64,000 nucleotides of DNA from DATLLN01 sp963720885 (GCA_963720885.1 CAVRGW010000005.1:1302001-1366000), one strand, 5' to 3'; positions 35,714 through 44,799 are shown, numbered from the stretch's first letter. Translations and numbers: made by a program. Notes: generated by a model not told the origin, from the sequence alone.

Positions 35714-35822
35714 CTCCTCACCCCTCTCAGGTCGGCGGCCCGTCGTCCGATCACGCGGGCACATGTCTGATGCTACGAGCCGGGCATCTCGGTGGGGTGG
35801 CGGCCGTGTAACGGTTCGATAT

Positions 35823-36942
35823 CTATGACGGATACACGGGCCGCCACGTGCGGCCGCCGTCGGTGGTGGCGAGGATCGCCGGCCGCCGCCCCTCCGTCCC
35901 GCCGATGACCGCCGTCATCCAGCCGTGCGCGGCGTCGGCAAAGGCCACGCCCGTCGGAGCGAAGCCGTCGACGACGCTGCGTTCCCAGTGCGTTCCACCG
36001 TCATGCGTGCGCAGCACCGTCACCCGCTGCGGGTCACAGGCCGGGCACTCGCCGAGGAACACCGCCTTGGACGCGGAGACGGCCGCGAACGGGCCGGAGT
36101 ACGAATCGAGCGGGGTGACACCCGCGAACCGCGAGTTGGATCCGACCAGCATCGGCGCGACCACCACCGGCTGCCAGCCGACGCCCCCATCGGCGCTGGT
36201 GTAGGCGGCGTAGGCCTGGCTGCCGGCGGCCCCGCCGCCCTGGAACAGCACCCAGATCGACTGCAGGTCCGGGCACTGGACGCTCGCCGTGAACCAGGTC
36301 GCCGTCGTGCCGCCGGCGTCCAGCAGGGTGCTCCATGTCGCCCCGCCGTCGGTCGACCGCAGCACCGTGGATCCCGCGCCGGCGACCAGGTCTCCACCCA
36401 CCAGGCAGACCGAGTCGGCGATGTCTGTCTTGACGACGGTCCAGCTGGAGCCGCCGTCGGTGGTGGCGACCAGCGTGCCCGGAACCGGCGCCCCGACCTT
36501 GCCCGCGGGCAGTGCCACGCCCCAACCATCGTCGGGGCCGGCGAAGGCGACGCCGGTCAGGATGAGCCCGGCCGGTTCGCCGGCCGGCGACCAGGTGTTC
36601 CCGCCGTTCACGGTGCGCAGCAGCGATGCCGAGGCGACCGCCCACCCGTGGCGCTGGTCGGTGAAATCGAGCGACCGGATGTCGGCCTGCCCCGTGTACT
36701 GCTGCGTCCAGGTGGCGCCGCCATCGGCGGTCGCGATGATCGCGCCCCGTCCCGCCGCCCAGCCGTCGCGCGTGCGTGGGGAAGGCGACCGCGTCGAGGT
36801 TGTCGACCTGCGGCTGGGCCGCCGCGGGCTTGACGATCGGCGTCGTGGTGCCGTTGCTCTCGACCTGCAGGCCGGAAGACGTGCCGCAGCCGGCCGTCAG
36901 GAGTGCCGCGGCCACCGCGCTGACTGCGATGTGCCCCCTCAT
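35823..36942 (-). pseudogene. YCF48/BNR-repeat beta-propeller lipoprotein, one frameshift
   Basis: About 372 residues after repair. The signal peptide MRGHIAVSAVAAALLTAGCG ends in a lipobox (TAGC). Several BNR-like repeats with the pattern TxDGGxxW (ATTDGGSSWTVV, STDGGATWSTL, THDGGTHWERS, TTDGGRTWRPV) form a beta-propeller like photosystem II assembly factor Ycf48 and sialidase-like proteins. An extra base near 36775, in a CGCACGCGCG tract after NLDAVAFPTHAR, shifts the frame; removing it continues as DGWAAGRGAI. Its ATG overlaps the kinase stop as ATGA. Role unknown; by analogy to the other kinase operon it may sense envelope conditions. Confidence 0.8.
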
Positions 36943-38147
36943 GCCGGTGGCAGCGCGATCGTCACGACCGCCCCTCCGGTGGGGTCGTTGGCCAGCTCGA
37001 GCTCGGCGCCCAGCACGTGGCATTGCCCAGCGGCGATCGCGAGGCCCAGGCCGATCCCGTCGCCGCGAGCCGGATCGCCCGTGGTGAATCGCTCGGCGGC
37101 GTGGGCCAGCATCGCGTCGCTGAACCCCGGGCCGTGGTCGCGCATCACGATCCGGCCATCGGACACCGAGACGTCGACGGGAGGTGCGCCGTGCCGGGCG
37201 GCGTTGTCGAGCACGTTCTCGATGACGCGCTCCAGCCGGCGGGGATCGACCAGCCTGCGGGACGCCCCGTTCGTGCTGACAGTCGTGTCCGGCGTGTCCC
37301 CGACCACGTCGGTGACGAACCCTCCCAGGTCGACCCAGCGGAGATCGGCCGTGGCCGTGCCGCTGTCCAGTCGGGCGATCTCGAGCAGATCCTCGACCAG
37401 CCGCAGCAGCCGGTCGACGCGCTCGCGGATGGCGTCGCCCACCTGGTCGTGATCGAGCAGGCTGGAGGCCGTCTTCAGCCCGGTCAGCGGAGTGCGCAGG
37501 TCGTGGGCGACGTCCGCCACGAACCGCCGCTCGCGCTCGATCCGCAGGCGCATCGCCTCGGCCATCCGGTCGATCGCGGCGCCGAGCTTCGCGACCTCGT
37601 CGTGGCCGGTGGCGTTGATCCGCGCGTCCAGCTCGCCGGCGGTCACCCGCTCGGCGATCGACGCGGCCCGCCGTAGCCGCAGCGACAGGCCGCCGGCCAG
37701 CAGCAGGCCGAGCAGCGCCCCGCCGACTGCCGCTGCCACGGCGACCTCGATCACCGTCTGCCGCAGGTCGCTCAGCTCCTGGCGCTGCGGGGCGTACGAG
37801 TCGCGTACGTAGATCTCGTCCTGTCCGTCGGGCGTGCGCCGGCCCGCCCACACCGCCGGCTGGCCGCTCCAGCTGCCGCTGTAGGAGGCAACCTGTCCCC
37901 TGCGAACGGCGGCCCGCAGCGGCGCCGGCACGGATGGGTCACTGGCCGGCAGCGCCGAGCGGGGCAACGACGGCTTGGTCAGCGGGTAGATCAGCGCCGC
38001 CGCCTGCACCTGCGCGACCGCGGCCGCGCGGGCACGGGAGAGCAGATCCTCGGCGGTCAGCTCGTAGACCACTATGCCGACGGCCGCCGCCACCGTCGCC
38101 GCCAGCAGCGCGAACGCGAGCGCCAGCCGCCAGCGCAGCGAGCTCAT
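36939..38147 (-). CDS. Two-component sensor histidine kinase
   Basis: A 402-residue kinase. TM1 is about 8-28 and TM2 about 140-160, around an extracytoplasmic sensor of about 110 residues, followed by HAMP (AGELDARINATGHDEVAKLG). The H-box is VADVAHDLRTPLTGLKTASS, the N-box RVIENVLDNAARHGAP, and the G motifs DHGPGFSD and GDGIGLGLAIAAGQ. ATG 38147 overlaps the regulator stop as ATGA and its stop overlaps the propeller lipoprotein. Its input is unknown. Confidence 0.93.
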   Translation of the reverse strand: MSSLRWRLALAFALLAATVAAAVGIVVYELTAEDLLSRARAAAVAQVQAAALIYPLTKPSLPRSALPASDPSVPAPLRAAVRRGQVASYSGSWSGQPAVWAGRRTPDGQDEIYVRDSYAPQRQELSDLRQTVIEVAVAAAVGGALLGLLLAGGLSLRLRRAASIAERVTAGELDARINATGHDEVAKLGAAIDRMAEAMRLRIERERRFVADVAHDLRTPLTGLKTASSLLDHDQVGDAIRERVDRLLRLVEDLLEIARLDSGTATADLRWVDLGGFVTDVVGDTPDTTVSTNGASRRLVDPRRLERVIENVLDNAARHGAPPVDVSVSDGRIVMRDHGPGFSDAMLAHAAERFTTGDPARGDGIGLGLAIAAGQCHVLGAELELANDPTGGAVVTIALPPA

Positions 38148-38821
38148 CCCTTGACCAGCTTGTAGCCCGCCCCGCGAACGGTCTCGATCATGTCCGCGCC
38201 GATCTTCGCCCGCAGCCGCCGCACGTGCATGTCCACCAGCCGCGTGTCGCCTGCCCAGACATAACCCCAAACCTCCTCGAGCAGGCGCTCGCGGCTGCAG
38301 ACCACGCCGCTGTGCTCGGCCAGTTCGAGCAGCAGCCGGTACTCGGTGGGCGTCAGGCTGACCGGATCTCCGGCGACGTGCACCTCCATGCCGGCGCGGT
38401 CGATCACCAGCTCACGGACGTGCAGGACCGGCGATGCGTCGTGGCGGGCGACCCGGCGCAGCACCGCCCGTAGCCGCGCGGCGAGGATCGACGGCTCGAA
38501 CGGCTTGGTGACGTAGTCGTCCGCGCCCGCCTCCAGGCCCAGCACGACGTCGATCGGATCGGTTCGGGCGGTCAGCATCACGATCGGCACGACGCTTGCC
38601 TCGCGGATCGTGCGGCACACGCTGACCCCGTCCACACCCGGCAGCATCACGTCGAGCAGGACGAGATCGGGCGGCTGCGAACGGAACGTCGAGAGGCCCG
38701 CGACGCCGTCGTCGGCCGTGTCGACCGCGAAACCGTCGCGCTGCAGCGCCAGCTGCGTCATCTCGCGGATCGTCGGGTCGTCCTCGACCAGCAGGATCCG
38801 CGGCCGCGCGCTGCTCTCCAC
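38144..38821 (-). CDS. OmpR-family response regulator
   Basis: A 225-residue regulator. Receiver: LLVEDDPTIREM, phosphoacceptor in LVLLDVMLPGVDGV, VPIVMLTARTDP, YVTKPFEPSILAARLRAVLR. Winged-helix domain: PVSLTPTEYRLLLELAEHSG with RLVDMHVRRLRAKIG and the end ETVRGAGYKLVKG. Start GTG 38821. It heads the operon with the kinase and the BNR lipoprotein, the same gene order as the operon at 19339-22333. Confidence 0.95.
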   Translation of the reverse strand: MESSARPRILLVEDDPTIREMTQLALQRDGFAVDTADDGVAGLSTFRSQPPDLVLLDVMLPGVDGVSVCRTIREASVVPIVMLTARTDPIDVVLGLEAGADDYVTKPFEPSILAARLRAVLRRVARHDASPVLHVRELVIDRAGMEVHVAGDPVSLTPTEYRLLLELAEHSGVVCSRERLLEEVWGYVWAGDTRLVDMHVRRLRAKIGADMIETVRGAGYKLVKG

Positions 38822-38931
38822 GAATCCAGCGTACAGCGCGGACCGGACTCCGGAAGTCCCCGCGCGAGGTCGTTACACGACCGATACTTGGGTCGGCGCG
38901 CGGGCTACGCCGCCCGGGGAGCCTCCCTGGT

Positions 38932-39132
38932 TCAGTCGAGAACGAAGGTGACTTCGAGGTGAACCCGGTATCCCGTGACCCGGCCGTCCGACACCACGAC
39001 CTTCTGCTCCTTGACCCAGGCGCCTTCGATGTTCCGAAGCGTCTCCCCCGCCTTCGCGATCACGTCATTGATCGCGGCTTCGAATCCGTCACTGGACGTT
39101 CCGGACAGCTCAATCGTCTTGGCAACGCTCAC
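38932..39132 (-). CDS. Dodecin flavin-binding protein
   Basis: A 66-residue dodecin, which assembles into dodecamers that store flavins or CoA. The full family pattern is seen: KTIELSGTSSDGFEAAINDV, GETLRNIEGAWVKEQKVVV and GYRVHLEVTFVLD, with the flavin-stacking Trp in GAWVKEQ. GTG 39132 follows AAAGGAG at a good distance. Stand-alone gene. Confidence 0.93.
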   Translation of the reverse strand: MSVAKTIELSGTSSDGFEAAINDVIAKAGETLRNIEGAWVKEQKVVVSDGRVTGYRVHLEVTFVLD

Positions 39133-39244
39133 GATGTGCTCCTTTCGACGGCCGCGCGCAGGTTGGCGCCCGGCCCAGGTGATGCGGGTACCCGCGATCG
39201 GTACACCTCAACCGCCGGGGCCGGGTCAGCCGGCGATGAGCGGT

Positions 39245-39709
39245 CTACTCGATCGGGATCTCGAACCGGGCGATGATGCCGGGATCGCCTCCCTTCGCGA
39301 GCTGGTCGGGTTCGGGGTCGCGAGTCGCGACCCAGGCGTAGCCGTCTTCGGGGTAGGCGACAACGTCGGGGAAGCTCCCGGCGCTGATTGCGAGAAGCTC
39401 GACCGGTTCGTCCGTCGGATTGCTGAACGTGTGCAGCCCGGCCCGGCCTTCCGGGCAGAATACGACGTCGCCGGGGGCCAGCGGCTCCTCGCCGTCCGGG
39501 TTTCGAAACAGCGGACGGCCGCGGAGCACGAAGAACATCTCCTCTGCGCCGAAATGCATGTGCATGCTGCTCTCTGGCGTGCCAGGGGGCAGTTCGTACA
39601 GCGTCGCCCCCATCCGGGCGCCGTCCGGCCGCCAGAACACCCGCTGCCGGGCTCCCGTCTCGTCGTCGTCGCCGTCCCATGGGCCGGAGAACAGGTTCTC
39701 GCGTGTCAT
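39245..39709 (-). CDS. Cupin-domain protein
   Basis: A 154-residue single cupin. Motif 1 is SSMHMHFGAEEMFFVLRGRP, with HMH...E metal ligands, and motif 2 is GLHTFSNPTDEPVELLAI with the last His. Metal binding is therefore expected; the enzymatic role is unknown. ATG 39709 follows GGAGGATCACG. Divergent from the GNAT gene. Confidence 0.85.
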   Translation of the reverse strand: MTRENLFSGPWDGDDDETGARQRVFWRPDGARMGATLYELPPGTPESSMHMHFGAEEMFFVLRGRPLFRNPDGEEPLAPGDVVFCPEGRAGLHTFSNPTDEPVELLAISAGSFPDVVAYPEDGYAWVATRDPEPDQLAKGGDPGIIARFEIPIE

Positions 39710-39892
39710 CGTGATCCTCCGAGTTCGCGGTTGCGCGCAGCGACGAAGGCCGGCCACTCCAGCCTCGACACGCTGCCAGGGAGCGCGGCATCAGCCGCGC
39801 CGAACCGCTACCTCGCCGCCGGATCCATCCGCGAATCGTATCGCTGTCGAAGTGCCGGGTTACGCTGCCTCCACGAGAGCAAAGGAGACCGG

Positions 39893-40456
39893 ATGACCGA
39901 CTACGTGGTGAAACCGCTCGATGCGAGCACCTGGGACGCCTTCTCGCGGCTTGTCGAGCGGCACAACGGAGTATTCGGCGGCTGTTGGTGCACCTGGTTT
40001 CACACGTTCCATGCCGAGAAGACCTTCACTGCCGAGGGCAACCGCGCCCTCAAGCAGCGACTGGTCGCGGAGCGTCGCGCACACGCTGCGCTGGTGTTCG
40101 ACGGTGATGAGGCGGTGGCGTGGTGCCAGTACGGCACACCGGAGGAACTGCCGAACATCCACCACCGCAAGGAGTACGAGGCCGCCCTCGACACGCCGCC
40201 CGACTACCGGATCACGTGCATCTTCGTCGACAAGAAGTACCGGCGCAAAGGACTCACGGCGACCGCCCTTGGCGGTGCCGTCGATCTGATCGCACAGTCC
40301 GGAGGCGGAGTCGTGGAGGGGTACCCGCACGACACCGACGGCAAGAAGGTGTCCGTCCTCTACAACAGCACGCGGTCGCTGTACGAGCGGGCCGGCTTCA
40401 GCTACCTCCGCCCGAAGGGCAAGCGGAACTGCGTGATGCGCAGGGTTGTACCGTGA
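39893..40456 (+). CDS. GNAT family acetyltransferase
   Basis: A 187-residue N-acetyltransferase. The acetyl-CoA binding motif A is ITCIFVDKKYRRKGLTATAL (the RRKGLT loop) and the C-terminal LYERAGFSYLRPKGKRNCVM is typical of GNAT enzymes. The N-terminus has a Cys/Trp-rich stretch (FGGCWCTWFHTFH), found in a subgroup of uncharacterised GNATs. ATG 39893 follows AAAGGAG. Substrate unknown. Confidence 0.9.
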   Translation: MTDYVVKPLDASTWDAFSRLVERHNGVFGGCWCTWFHTFHAEKTFTAEGNRALKQRLVAERRAHAALVFDGDEAVAWCQYGTPEELPNIHHRKEYEAALDTPPDYRITCIFVDKKYRRKGLTATALGGAVDLIAQSGGGVVEGYPHDTDGKKVSVLYNSTRSLYERAGFSYLRPKGKRNCVMRRVVP

Positions 40457-40484
40457 GACCGCCGAAAGCTCGCCTGCTGATGGC

Positions 40485-41090
40485 TCACTCGAGGGCGCTG
40501 ATCCCAATCAGGCCAGATAGGCGCTGCAGGCCGCGTGCCGTTCGCGTCTTGATCGTGCCCAGCGGCGCGCCGATGCGACACGCCACCTCGCTCTGAGACA
40601 GCCCGCCGAAGTACGCGAGCACGAGCGGCTCCCGCTGGAGCTTTGGAAGCTCATTCAGCGCTCGGCGCACCTCCAGGGCGACGGCGAACCGTTCGGCCGT
40701 TTCACGACCGTCGGGTCCGCACAGCTCGCCGGCCGTGTCGAGGTTGAGGATCACCGGCTTCTGCGTGCGCACGAGGTCGATGGCGCGGCGACGCAGGATC
40801 GTGAGCAGCCATGCCTGGAGCGGTCGGCTCGGGTCGTATCGGTCTCGTTTGCGCCAGGCTTCGATCATCACCGTTTGCACCACGTCCTCCGCATCGTTTG
40901 GCCCCACGATGCGGCGAGCGTGTGCAAGTAGGAGTGGCCCAAATCGACGCTGACACTCCTCGAGCGCCCGCTCGTCGCCGGCCGCGAATCGCGCGCGGAT
41001 GACGTCAAGTTCCAGAGCGCTTGGCGGAGGCGGCAGCGGTGGCATCAGGGTCAACGCCCGCCTCGTGCGAGAGCGAGTCACAGCGCGCAC
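40485..41090 (-). CDS. ECF-like RNA polymerase sigma factor
   Basis: A 201-residue sigma-70 family factor. Region 2 is FGPLLLAHARRIVGPNDAED with VVQTVMIEAWRKRDRY, and region 4 is LPKLQREPLVLAYFGGLSQS with EVACRIGAPLGTIKTRTARG. No anti-sigma gene follows. GTG 41090 is chosen because GAGGAG lies 5 bases upstream; ATG 41045 is an alternative that lacks a ribosome binding site. It lies behind the HtaA-like secreted protein, separated by a strong hairpin. Confidence 0.87.
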   Translation of the reverse strand: MRAVTRSRTRRALTLMPPLPPPPSALELDVIRARFAAGDERALEECQRRFGPLLLAHARRIVGPNDAEDVVQTVMIEAWRKRDRYDPSRPLQAWLLTILRRRAIDLVRTQKPVILNLDTAGELCGPDGRETAERFAVALEVRRALNELPKLQREPLVLAYFGGLSQSEVACRIGAPLGTIKTRTARGLQRLSGLIGISALE

Positions 41091-41109
41091 GTCGCCTCCT
41101 CTTGGTCGG

Positions 41110-41147
41110 GCGGGTGTCTGCGGACGGTCACGCCCGCAGACACCCGC
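41110..41147 (-). terminator. Hairpin between HtaA-like and sigma genes
   Basis: Fourteen-bp perfect arms (GCGGGTGTCTGCGG and its complement) with a 10-base loop lie 11 bp after the stop of the secreted protein gene. No T run follows, as is common in high-GC genomes. It probably attenuates readthrough into the sigma factor gene, 20 bp downstream. Confidence 0.7.
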
Positions 41148-41157
41148 GGTGCATTGC

Positions 41158-41766
41158 TTACCCCGCGACGTGCGCGTTGACGTATGCCGTACCCAGCTTG
41201 ATGCCGGGGGCGAAGAACGACACGCCCAGCGCGCTGTTGAGTGCGCCCGCGGCGGTCGAGTTGAGGTAGGCGCCGACGTTGCCGACCCGAACGTAGGGCA
41301 ACGGCTTGGAGACCGTTGCATTGGCCAGGTTGAGGCGCAGGATCGACACTCGGACCTTCGGATCGCCGTTGACGATGGCGGTCAAACGCGGATGTGCGTC
41401 GATGACGATCCGGAAGTTCGTCAGCGACAGCTTCTTGCCGTTGGCGAGGTTGACGAACTTGAGGCCGCCGGTGTGGTTGATGTAGCCGGCCAGCGTGGCC
41501 GCGTCGACCCGGCCACTCGGGATCGGGAAGCCGTAGCCAACTGACGGGCCCTGCGGCGTCCACTTCACGTCGACGTAGGTGCCGTAGGTGGGAAGTGGCA
41601 CGATCTTGTTGGCCAGCAGCACCTTCGTCGTGGCCGGATCCGTCCACAACGTGGTGCGAACACCGTTCAGCTGCACCGTCGGCGCGGCAGCGGCGCTGGC
41701 CGTGCCGGCCACCATGGTCGCAGCCAGTACCAGGAACGGCACCAGCCATCGGAACTTGCGAGTCAT
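41158..41766 (-). CDS. Secreted HtaA-like protein
   Basis: A 202-residue exported protein. The signal peptide WLVPFLVLAATMVAGTASA is followed by TVQLNGVRTTLWTDPATTKV and repeating strand patterns such as INHTGGLKFVNLANGKKLS and FRIVIDAHPRLTAIV. These resemble HtaA-type haem-binding surface domains, but the match is by pattern only. ATG 41766 has AGGGGG upstream and a good promoter (TTGACA-17-TACAGT) in front of it. It is divergent from a MerR-B12 regulator, which probably controls it. Confidence 0.75.
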   Translation of the reverse strand: MTRKFRWLVPFLVLAATMVAGTASAAAAPTVQLNGVRTTLWTDPATTKVLLANKIVPLPTYGTYVDVKWTPQGPSVGYGFPIPSGRVDAATLAGYINHTGGLKFVNLANGKKLSLTNFRIVIDAHPRLTAIVNGDPKVRVSILRLNLANATVSKPLPYVRVGNVGAYLNSTAAGALNSALGVSFFAPGIKLGTAYVNAHVAG

Positions 41767-41819
41767 CGGGAACCCCCTTAGACGTACCTTGGACAAACAC
41801 TTGACCCGAACGAGGCAGG

Positions 41820-41848
41820 ACTGTACAGGGCTATCTCTATTCTGTCAA
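41820..41848 (-). promoter_or_regulatory. Sigma-70-type promoter for the HtaA-like gene
   Basis: On the reverse strand TTGACA (41843-41848) and TACAGT (41820-41825) are separated by 17 bp, close to the consensus for a housekeeping promoter. The start of the gene is 53 bp downstream of the -10. The MerR-type operator at 41855-41871 lies right upstream of the -35 box. Confidence 0.72.
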
Positions 41849-41854
41849 ATGTCT

Positions 41855-41871
41855 GTATAAGGTGTGTATAC
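41855..41871. promoter_or_regulatory. Possible MerR-type operator
   Basis: Imperfect dyad GTATA-N7-TATAC lies between the promoter of the secreted protein and the ATG of the MerR regulator, 11 bp before that ATG. CarH/LitR-like regulators bind such A/T-rich dyads. Its position at a divergent promoter suggests autoregulation. Confidence 0.5.
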
Positions 41872-41881
41872 TCCGTGGTTG

Positions 41882-42787
41882 ATGGAGACGACCCCCCTTC
41901 CCGAGCAGGCTCCTCGCGTTCGCATCGGCGAGCTCAGCAACCGCGTCGGAGAGTCGCCCTCACTGCTGCGCGCATGGGAACGTCGCTACGGATTGCTCCG
42001 CCCGCAGCGGAGCGCCGGGGGCTTTCGGCTGTATGGGGCGGAGGACGAGCGTCGAGTGAGGGCGATGCAGGAGCTGCTCGCGGCCGGCGTGTCAGCTCGG
42101 CAGGCGGCCGAGTCGGTGCTCTCCACACCGGCCGACGTCGTGCCTGGGGCTCCGATCACAGCCTCCAGCCCGGCGGGCGGCGAGATCGACCAGATGCGCT
42201 CGCATCTCGCCCAGACGCTGGGGCAGTTCGACGAGGTGGGCGCGAACGCCGTGCTCGATCGGCTGCTCGCGAACTGGGGTGTCGCCACCGTGATCTCCGA
42301 GGTGATCGTCCCCTATCTCGTTGACCTCGGCGAGCGATGGGCGGACGGGAGCGCGACCATCGCCGAGGAGCATTTTGCAACCGGTGTGATCCGCGGCCGG
42401 CTGTTGGGACTCGCCCGCGGCTGGGACGGTGGGAGCGGTCCGCGCGCCCTCTTGGCATGCCCGAGCGGCGAGCTTCACGACCTCGGTCTGATCTGCTTTG
42501 GGATCGTCCTGCGCAGTCACGGCTGGCGCATCACCTACCTGGGCGCCGATACCCCGCAGTCGACCCTGATCGACGCCGCAGCCCAGCTCACACCCACCCT
42601 CATCGTGCTGGCGGCGACGAGACCGTCGCGTCTACGAGGGCTTGCCGGCGAGGCTCGAACCGCAACCGCGCCGATCGCCATCGCAGGCAGAGGAGCAACG
42701 CGACGGCTCGCCGACGAGCTCGGCGCCACACTCCTCGACGTCGATCCCGTCACCGCCGCCGCCCGTGTCGCGGCGAACGTGCGGTGA
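41882..42787 (+). CDS. MerR-family regulator with B12-binding domain (CarH/LitR-like)
   Basis: A 301-residue regulator. A MerR winged helix (RIGELSNRVGESPSLLRAWE, RRYGLLRPQRSAGGFRLYG) is followed by a four-helix capping domain (VLDRLLANWGVATVISEVIV, GSATIAEEHFATGVIRGRL) and a cobalamin-binding Rossmann domain (GELHDLGLICFGIVLRSHGW, ITYLGADTP). Proteins of this type are adenosyl-B12 photoreceptors that derepress genes in light. The usual DxHxxG is ExHxxG here (ELHDLG), the histidine being conserved. ATG 41882 is chosen over an in-frame GTG at 41864; neither has a ribosome binding site. Confidence 0.9.
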   Translation: METTPLPEQAPRVRIGELSNRVGESPSLLRAWERRYGLLRPQRSAGGFRLYGAEDERRVRAMQELLAAGVSARQAAESVLSTPADVVPGAPITASSPAGGEIDQMRSHLAQTLGQFDEVGANAVLDRLLANWGVATVISEVIVPYLVDLGERWADGSATIAEEHFATGVIRGRLLGLARGWDGGSGPRALLACPSGELHDLGLICFGIVLRSHGWRITYLGADTPQSTLIDAAAQLTPTLIVLAATRPSRLRGLAGEARTATAPIAIAGRGATRRLADELGATLLDVDPVTAAARVAANVR

Positions 42788-42789
42788 GC

Positions 42790-43746
42790 TCATCCCGCCG
42801 CGCTCATCCCGCCCGCCACCTCGAGAACCGCGCGGGCGAACTCGTCGGGAGCCTCCTGGGGGAGGTTGTGCCCGATCCCGCCCTCGATCGTTCGGTGTTC
42901 GTACGGACCCGAGAACTTGGCGGCGTACGCGCCCGGCTCTGGATGAGGAGCGCCGTTGGCGTCACCCTCTAGCGTGATCGTGGGAACGGCGATGGCGGGC
43001 GCCTCGGCGAGCCGCCGCTCGATGTCCGAATACTCGGCTTCACCCTCGGCCAGACCCAGCCGCCAGCGGTAGTTGTGGATCACGATCGGAACGTGGTCCG
43101 GGTTGTCGAAGGACGCCGCGCTGCGATCGAACGTGGCGTCGTCGAAGTCCCAGCGCGGGGAGGCGGTTCGCCAGATCAGCCTGGCGAACTCTCGGCGATT
43201 GCTCTCATAGCCGGCCCGGCCGCGCTCGGTGGCGAAGTAGTACTGGTACCACCACTGCAGCTCGGCCTCCGGTGGCAACGGCAGACTGCCCGCCGCCTGG
43301 CTGCCGATCAGGTAGCCGCTCACGGAGACCAGGCCGCGGCAGCGATCCGGCCAGAGCGCGGCCATGACGTCGGCCGTGCGCGCTCCCCAGTCGAAGCCGG
43401 CCACAATCGTGCGGTCGATCGCCAGAGCATCCATCAGCGCCATCGCATCGACCGCGAGCGCAGCCTGCTCTCCATTGCGCAGCGCCGCATCGGATTGGAA
43501 CCGCGTCGTGCCGTAGCCTCGTAGGTACGGCACGATCACCCGATGGCCGTGCGCGGCCAGGATCGGTGTGACCTCAGCGAAGCTGTGGATGTCGTACGGC
43601 CAGCCGTGAAGCAGCAGCACGGCGGGACCATCGGCCGGGCCGGCGTCGACGTAGCCGACGTCGAGCACACCGGCCTCGATCTGCCGTACCGATCCGAAGG
43701 CGTTCGTCTCTGAGCTGGACGGTGATGATGAGGTGTCGACGGACAT
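42790..43746 (-). CDS. Epoxide hydrolase-like alpha/beta hydrolase
   Basis: A 318-residue hydrolase. The HGWPYDIHSFAEV loop, GYGTTRFQ, and the nucleophile region IVAGFDWGARTADVMAALWP with Asp in GFDWG mark the epoxide hydrolase/haloalkane dehalogenase group, whose nucleophile is Asp. GGIGHNLPQEAPDEFA carries the catalytic His. Start ATG 43746, a single base from the stop of the neighbour hydrolase, so the two are cotranscribed. Substrate unknown. Confidence 0.88.
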   Translation of the reverse strand: MSVDTSSSPSSSETNAFGSVRQIEAGVLDVGYVDAGPADGPAVLLLHGWPYDIHSFAEVTPILAAHGHRVIVPYLRGYGTTRFQSDAALRNGEQAALAVDAMALMDALAIDRTIVAGFDWGARTADVMAALWPDRCRGLVSVSGYLIGSQAAGSLPLPPEAELQWWYQYYFATERGRAGYESNRREFARLIWRTASPRWDFDDATFDRSAASFDNPDHVPIVIHNYRWRLGLAEGEAEYSDIERRLAEAPAIAVPTITLEGDANGAPHPEPGAYAAKFSGPYEHRTIEGGIGHNLPQEAPDEFARAVLEVAGGMSAAG

Positions 43747-43747
43747 A

Positions 43748-44506
43748 TCAGGCTCCCGCAGTTCCTACCGGCGCGCGGGCGGAGCTCACCGCCTCGAGGA
43801 TCACCTGAGCCACAACATCAGGCTGCGAGATCATAATGACGTGCGACCCCTCCACCTCGGTGATCGTGGCGTTCGCTCGCTCGGCCATCGAGCGGACGAG
43901 GTCGGCGCCGGCCGCCTTGTCGCCGGTGGCGACGACGGCCCAGGACGGCACGTGCCTCCAGGCCGGCGGGCCGTTCGACTCGCTGAACCCGAGCTCCGAG
44001 ACCGGTCGCTGGGTGGCCGCGATCAGCGCGGCCTGCTGGTCGGTGAGATCGCCGGCGAAGGCATCTCGGACTTTGGCCGGATCGATGAAGAACTCCGTCG
44101 CCGACCCGCCATCGTCCGTCGGGTAGTGCCGTGGGACGAGGGCGGTGCCCAGCACGCTGTCCTTCGACTGCGCACCTGCCTCGCCCAGATTCTCACCCTC
44201 GTCCGGAGCAAAGGCGGCAACGAAGACAAGGCCAACGACGTTGTCGTTGCCTGTCGCGGCGTTGCTGATCACCGCGCCTCCATACGAGTGGCCGACCGCG
44301 ATGATCGGGCCTGGCGTCTGCTCGAGAACGGACGCGAGATACGAGGAGTCGGCCGAGATGCCGCGGAGTGGGTTCGCGACTGCGATGGCCGGCACGCCGC
44401 GCGACTGCAGCCGTTCGATGACACCGTTCCAGCCCGAGCCGTCGGCGAAGGCGCCATGCACGAGCACGACGGTGACGTCGTCACGGGTGTGCGTTTCGTC
44501 GCTCAT
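43748..44506 (-). CDS. Alpha/beta hydrolase, esterase-like
   Basis: A 252-residue hydrolase of the short HNL/methylesterase-like group. VVLVHGAFADGSGW, IIAVGHSYGGAVISNAA with the nucleophile Ser, and GSHVIMISQPDVVA with the catalytic His are present. ATG 44506 follows AGGGGACACTC. First gene of the pair with 42790-43746. Common in actinobacterial soil genomes; substrate not known. Confidence 0.88.
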   Translation of the reverse strand: MSDETHTRDDVTVVLVHGAFADGSGWNGVIERLQSRGVPAIAVANPLRGISADSSYLASVLEQTPGPIIAVGHSYGGAVISNAATGNDNVVGLVFVAAFAPDEGENLGEAGAQSKDSVLGTALVPRHYPTDDGGSATEFFIDPAKVRDAFAGDLTDQQAALIAATQRPVSELGFSESNGPPAWRHVPSWAVVATGDKAAGADLVRSMAERANATITEVEGSHVIMISQPDVVAQVILEAVSSARAPVGTAGA

Positions 44507-44799
44507 GAGTGTCCCCTCTCGATGTTTGTCTCCCGAGCCGGGATTCGTCGACAGCCTCGTGTGGGAACTCGCCCATGGGTCGCCCTGTCGGCGCCGAGTC
44601 GGACCCCAGGCTGCCGCGTCCTGACCCGCTCCCGCGACAGTAGCCCGACCGCCCCGCCCAAGCAACGATCATCACCAGATCTCAACCAGAACCGCAGTTG
44701 CGCTCGCGACAGGAGCGATGCTCACTGCCGCCCGTGATCGTCTACGTGGAGCCAATCCGAGTGTCGAGATCGCGTCGAGCTCTGGTCGTGGTATGGGTG
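44507..44799. other. Gap without recognised gene
   Basis: About 290 bp between the hydrolase operon start and the aquaporin stop. I see no conserved reading frame or clear hairpin. Confidence 0.5.

Noticed and set aside
41102..41150. CRISPR-like or other repeat array
   Set aside because: It is one hairpin, not a series of spaced repeats; no CRISPR array was seen anywhere in the window.
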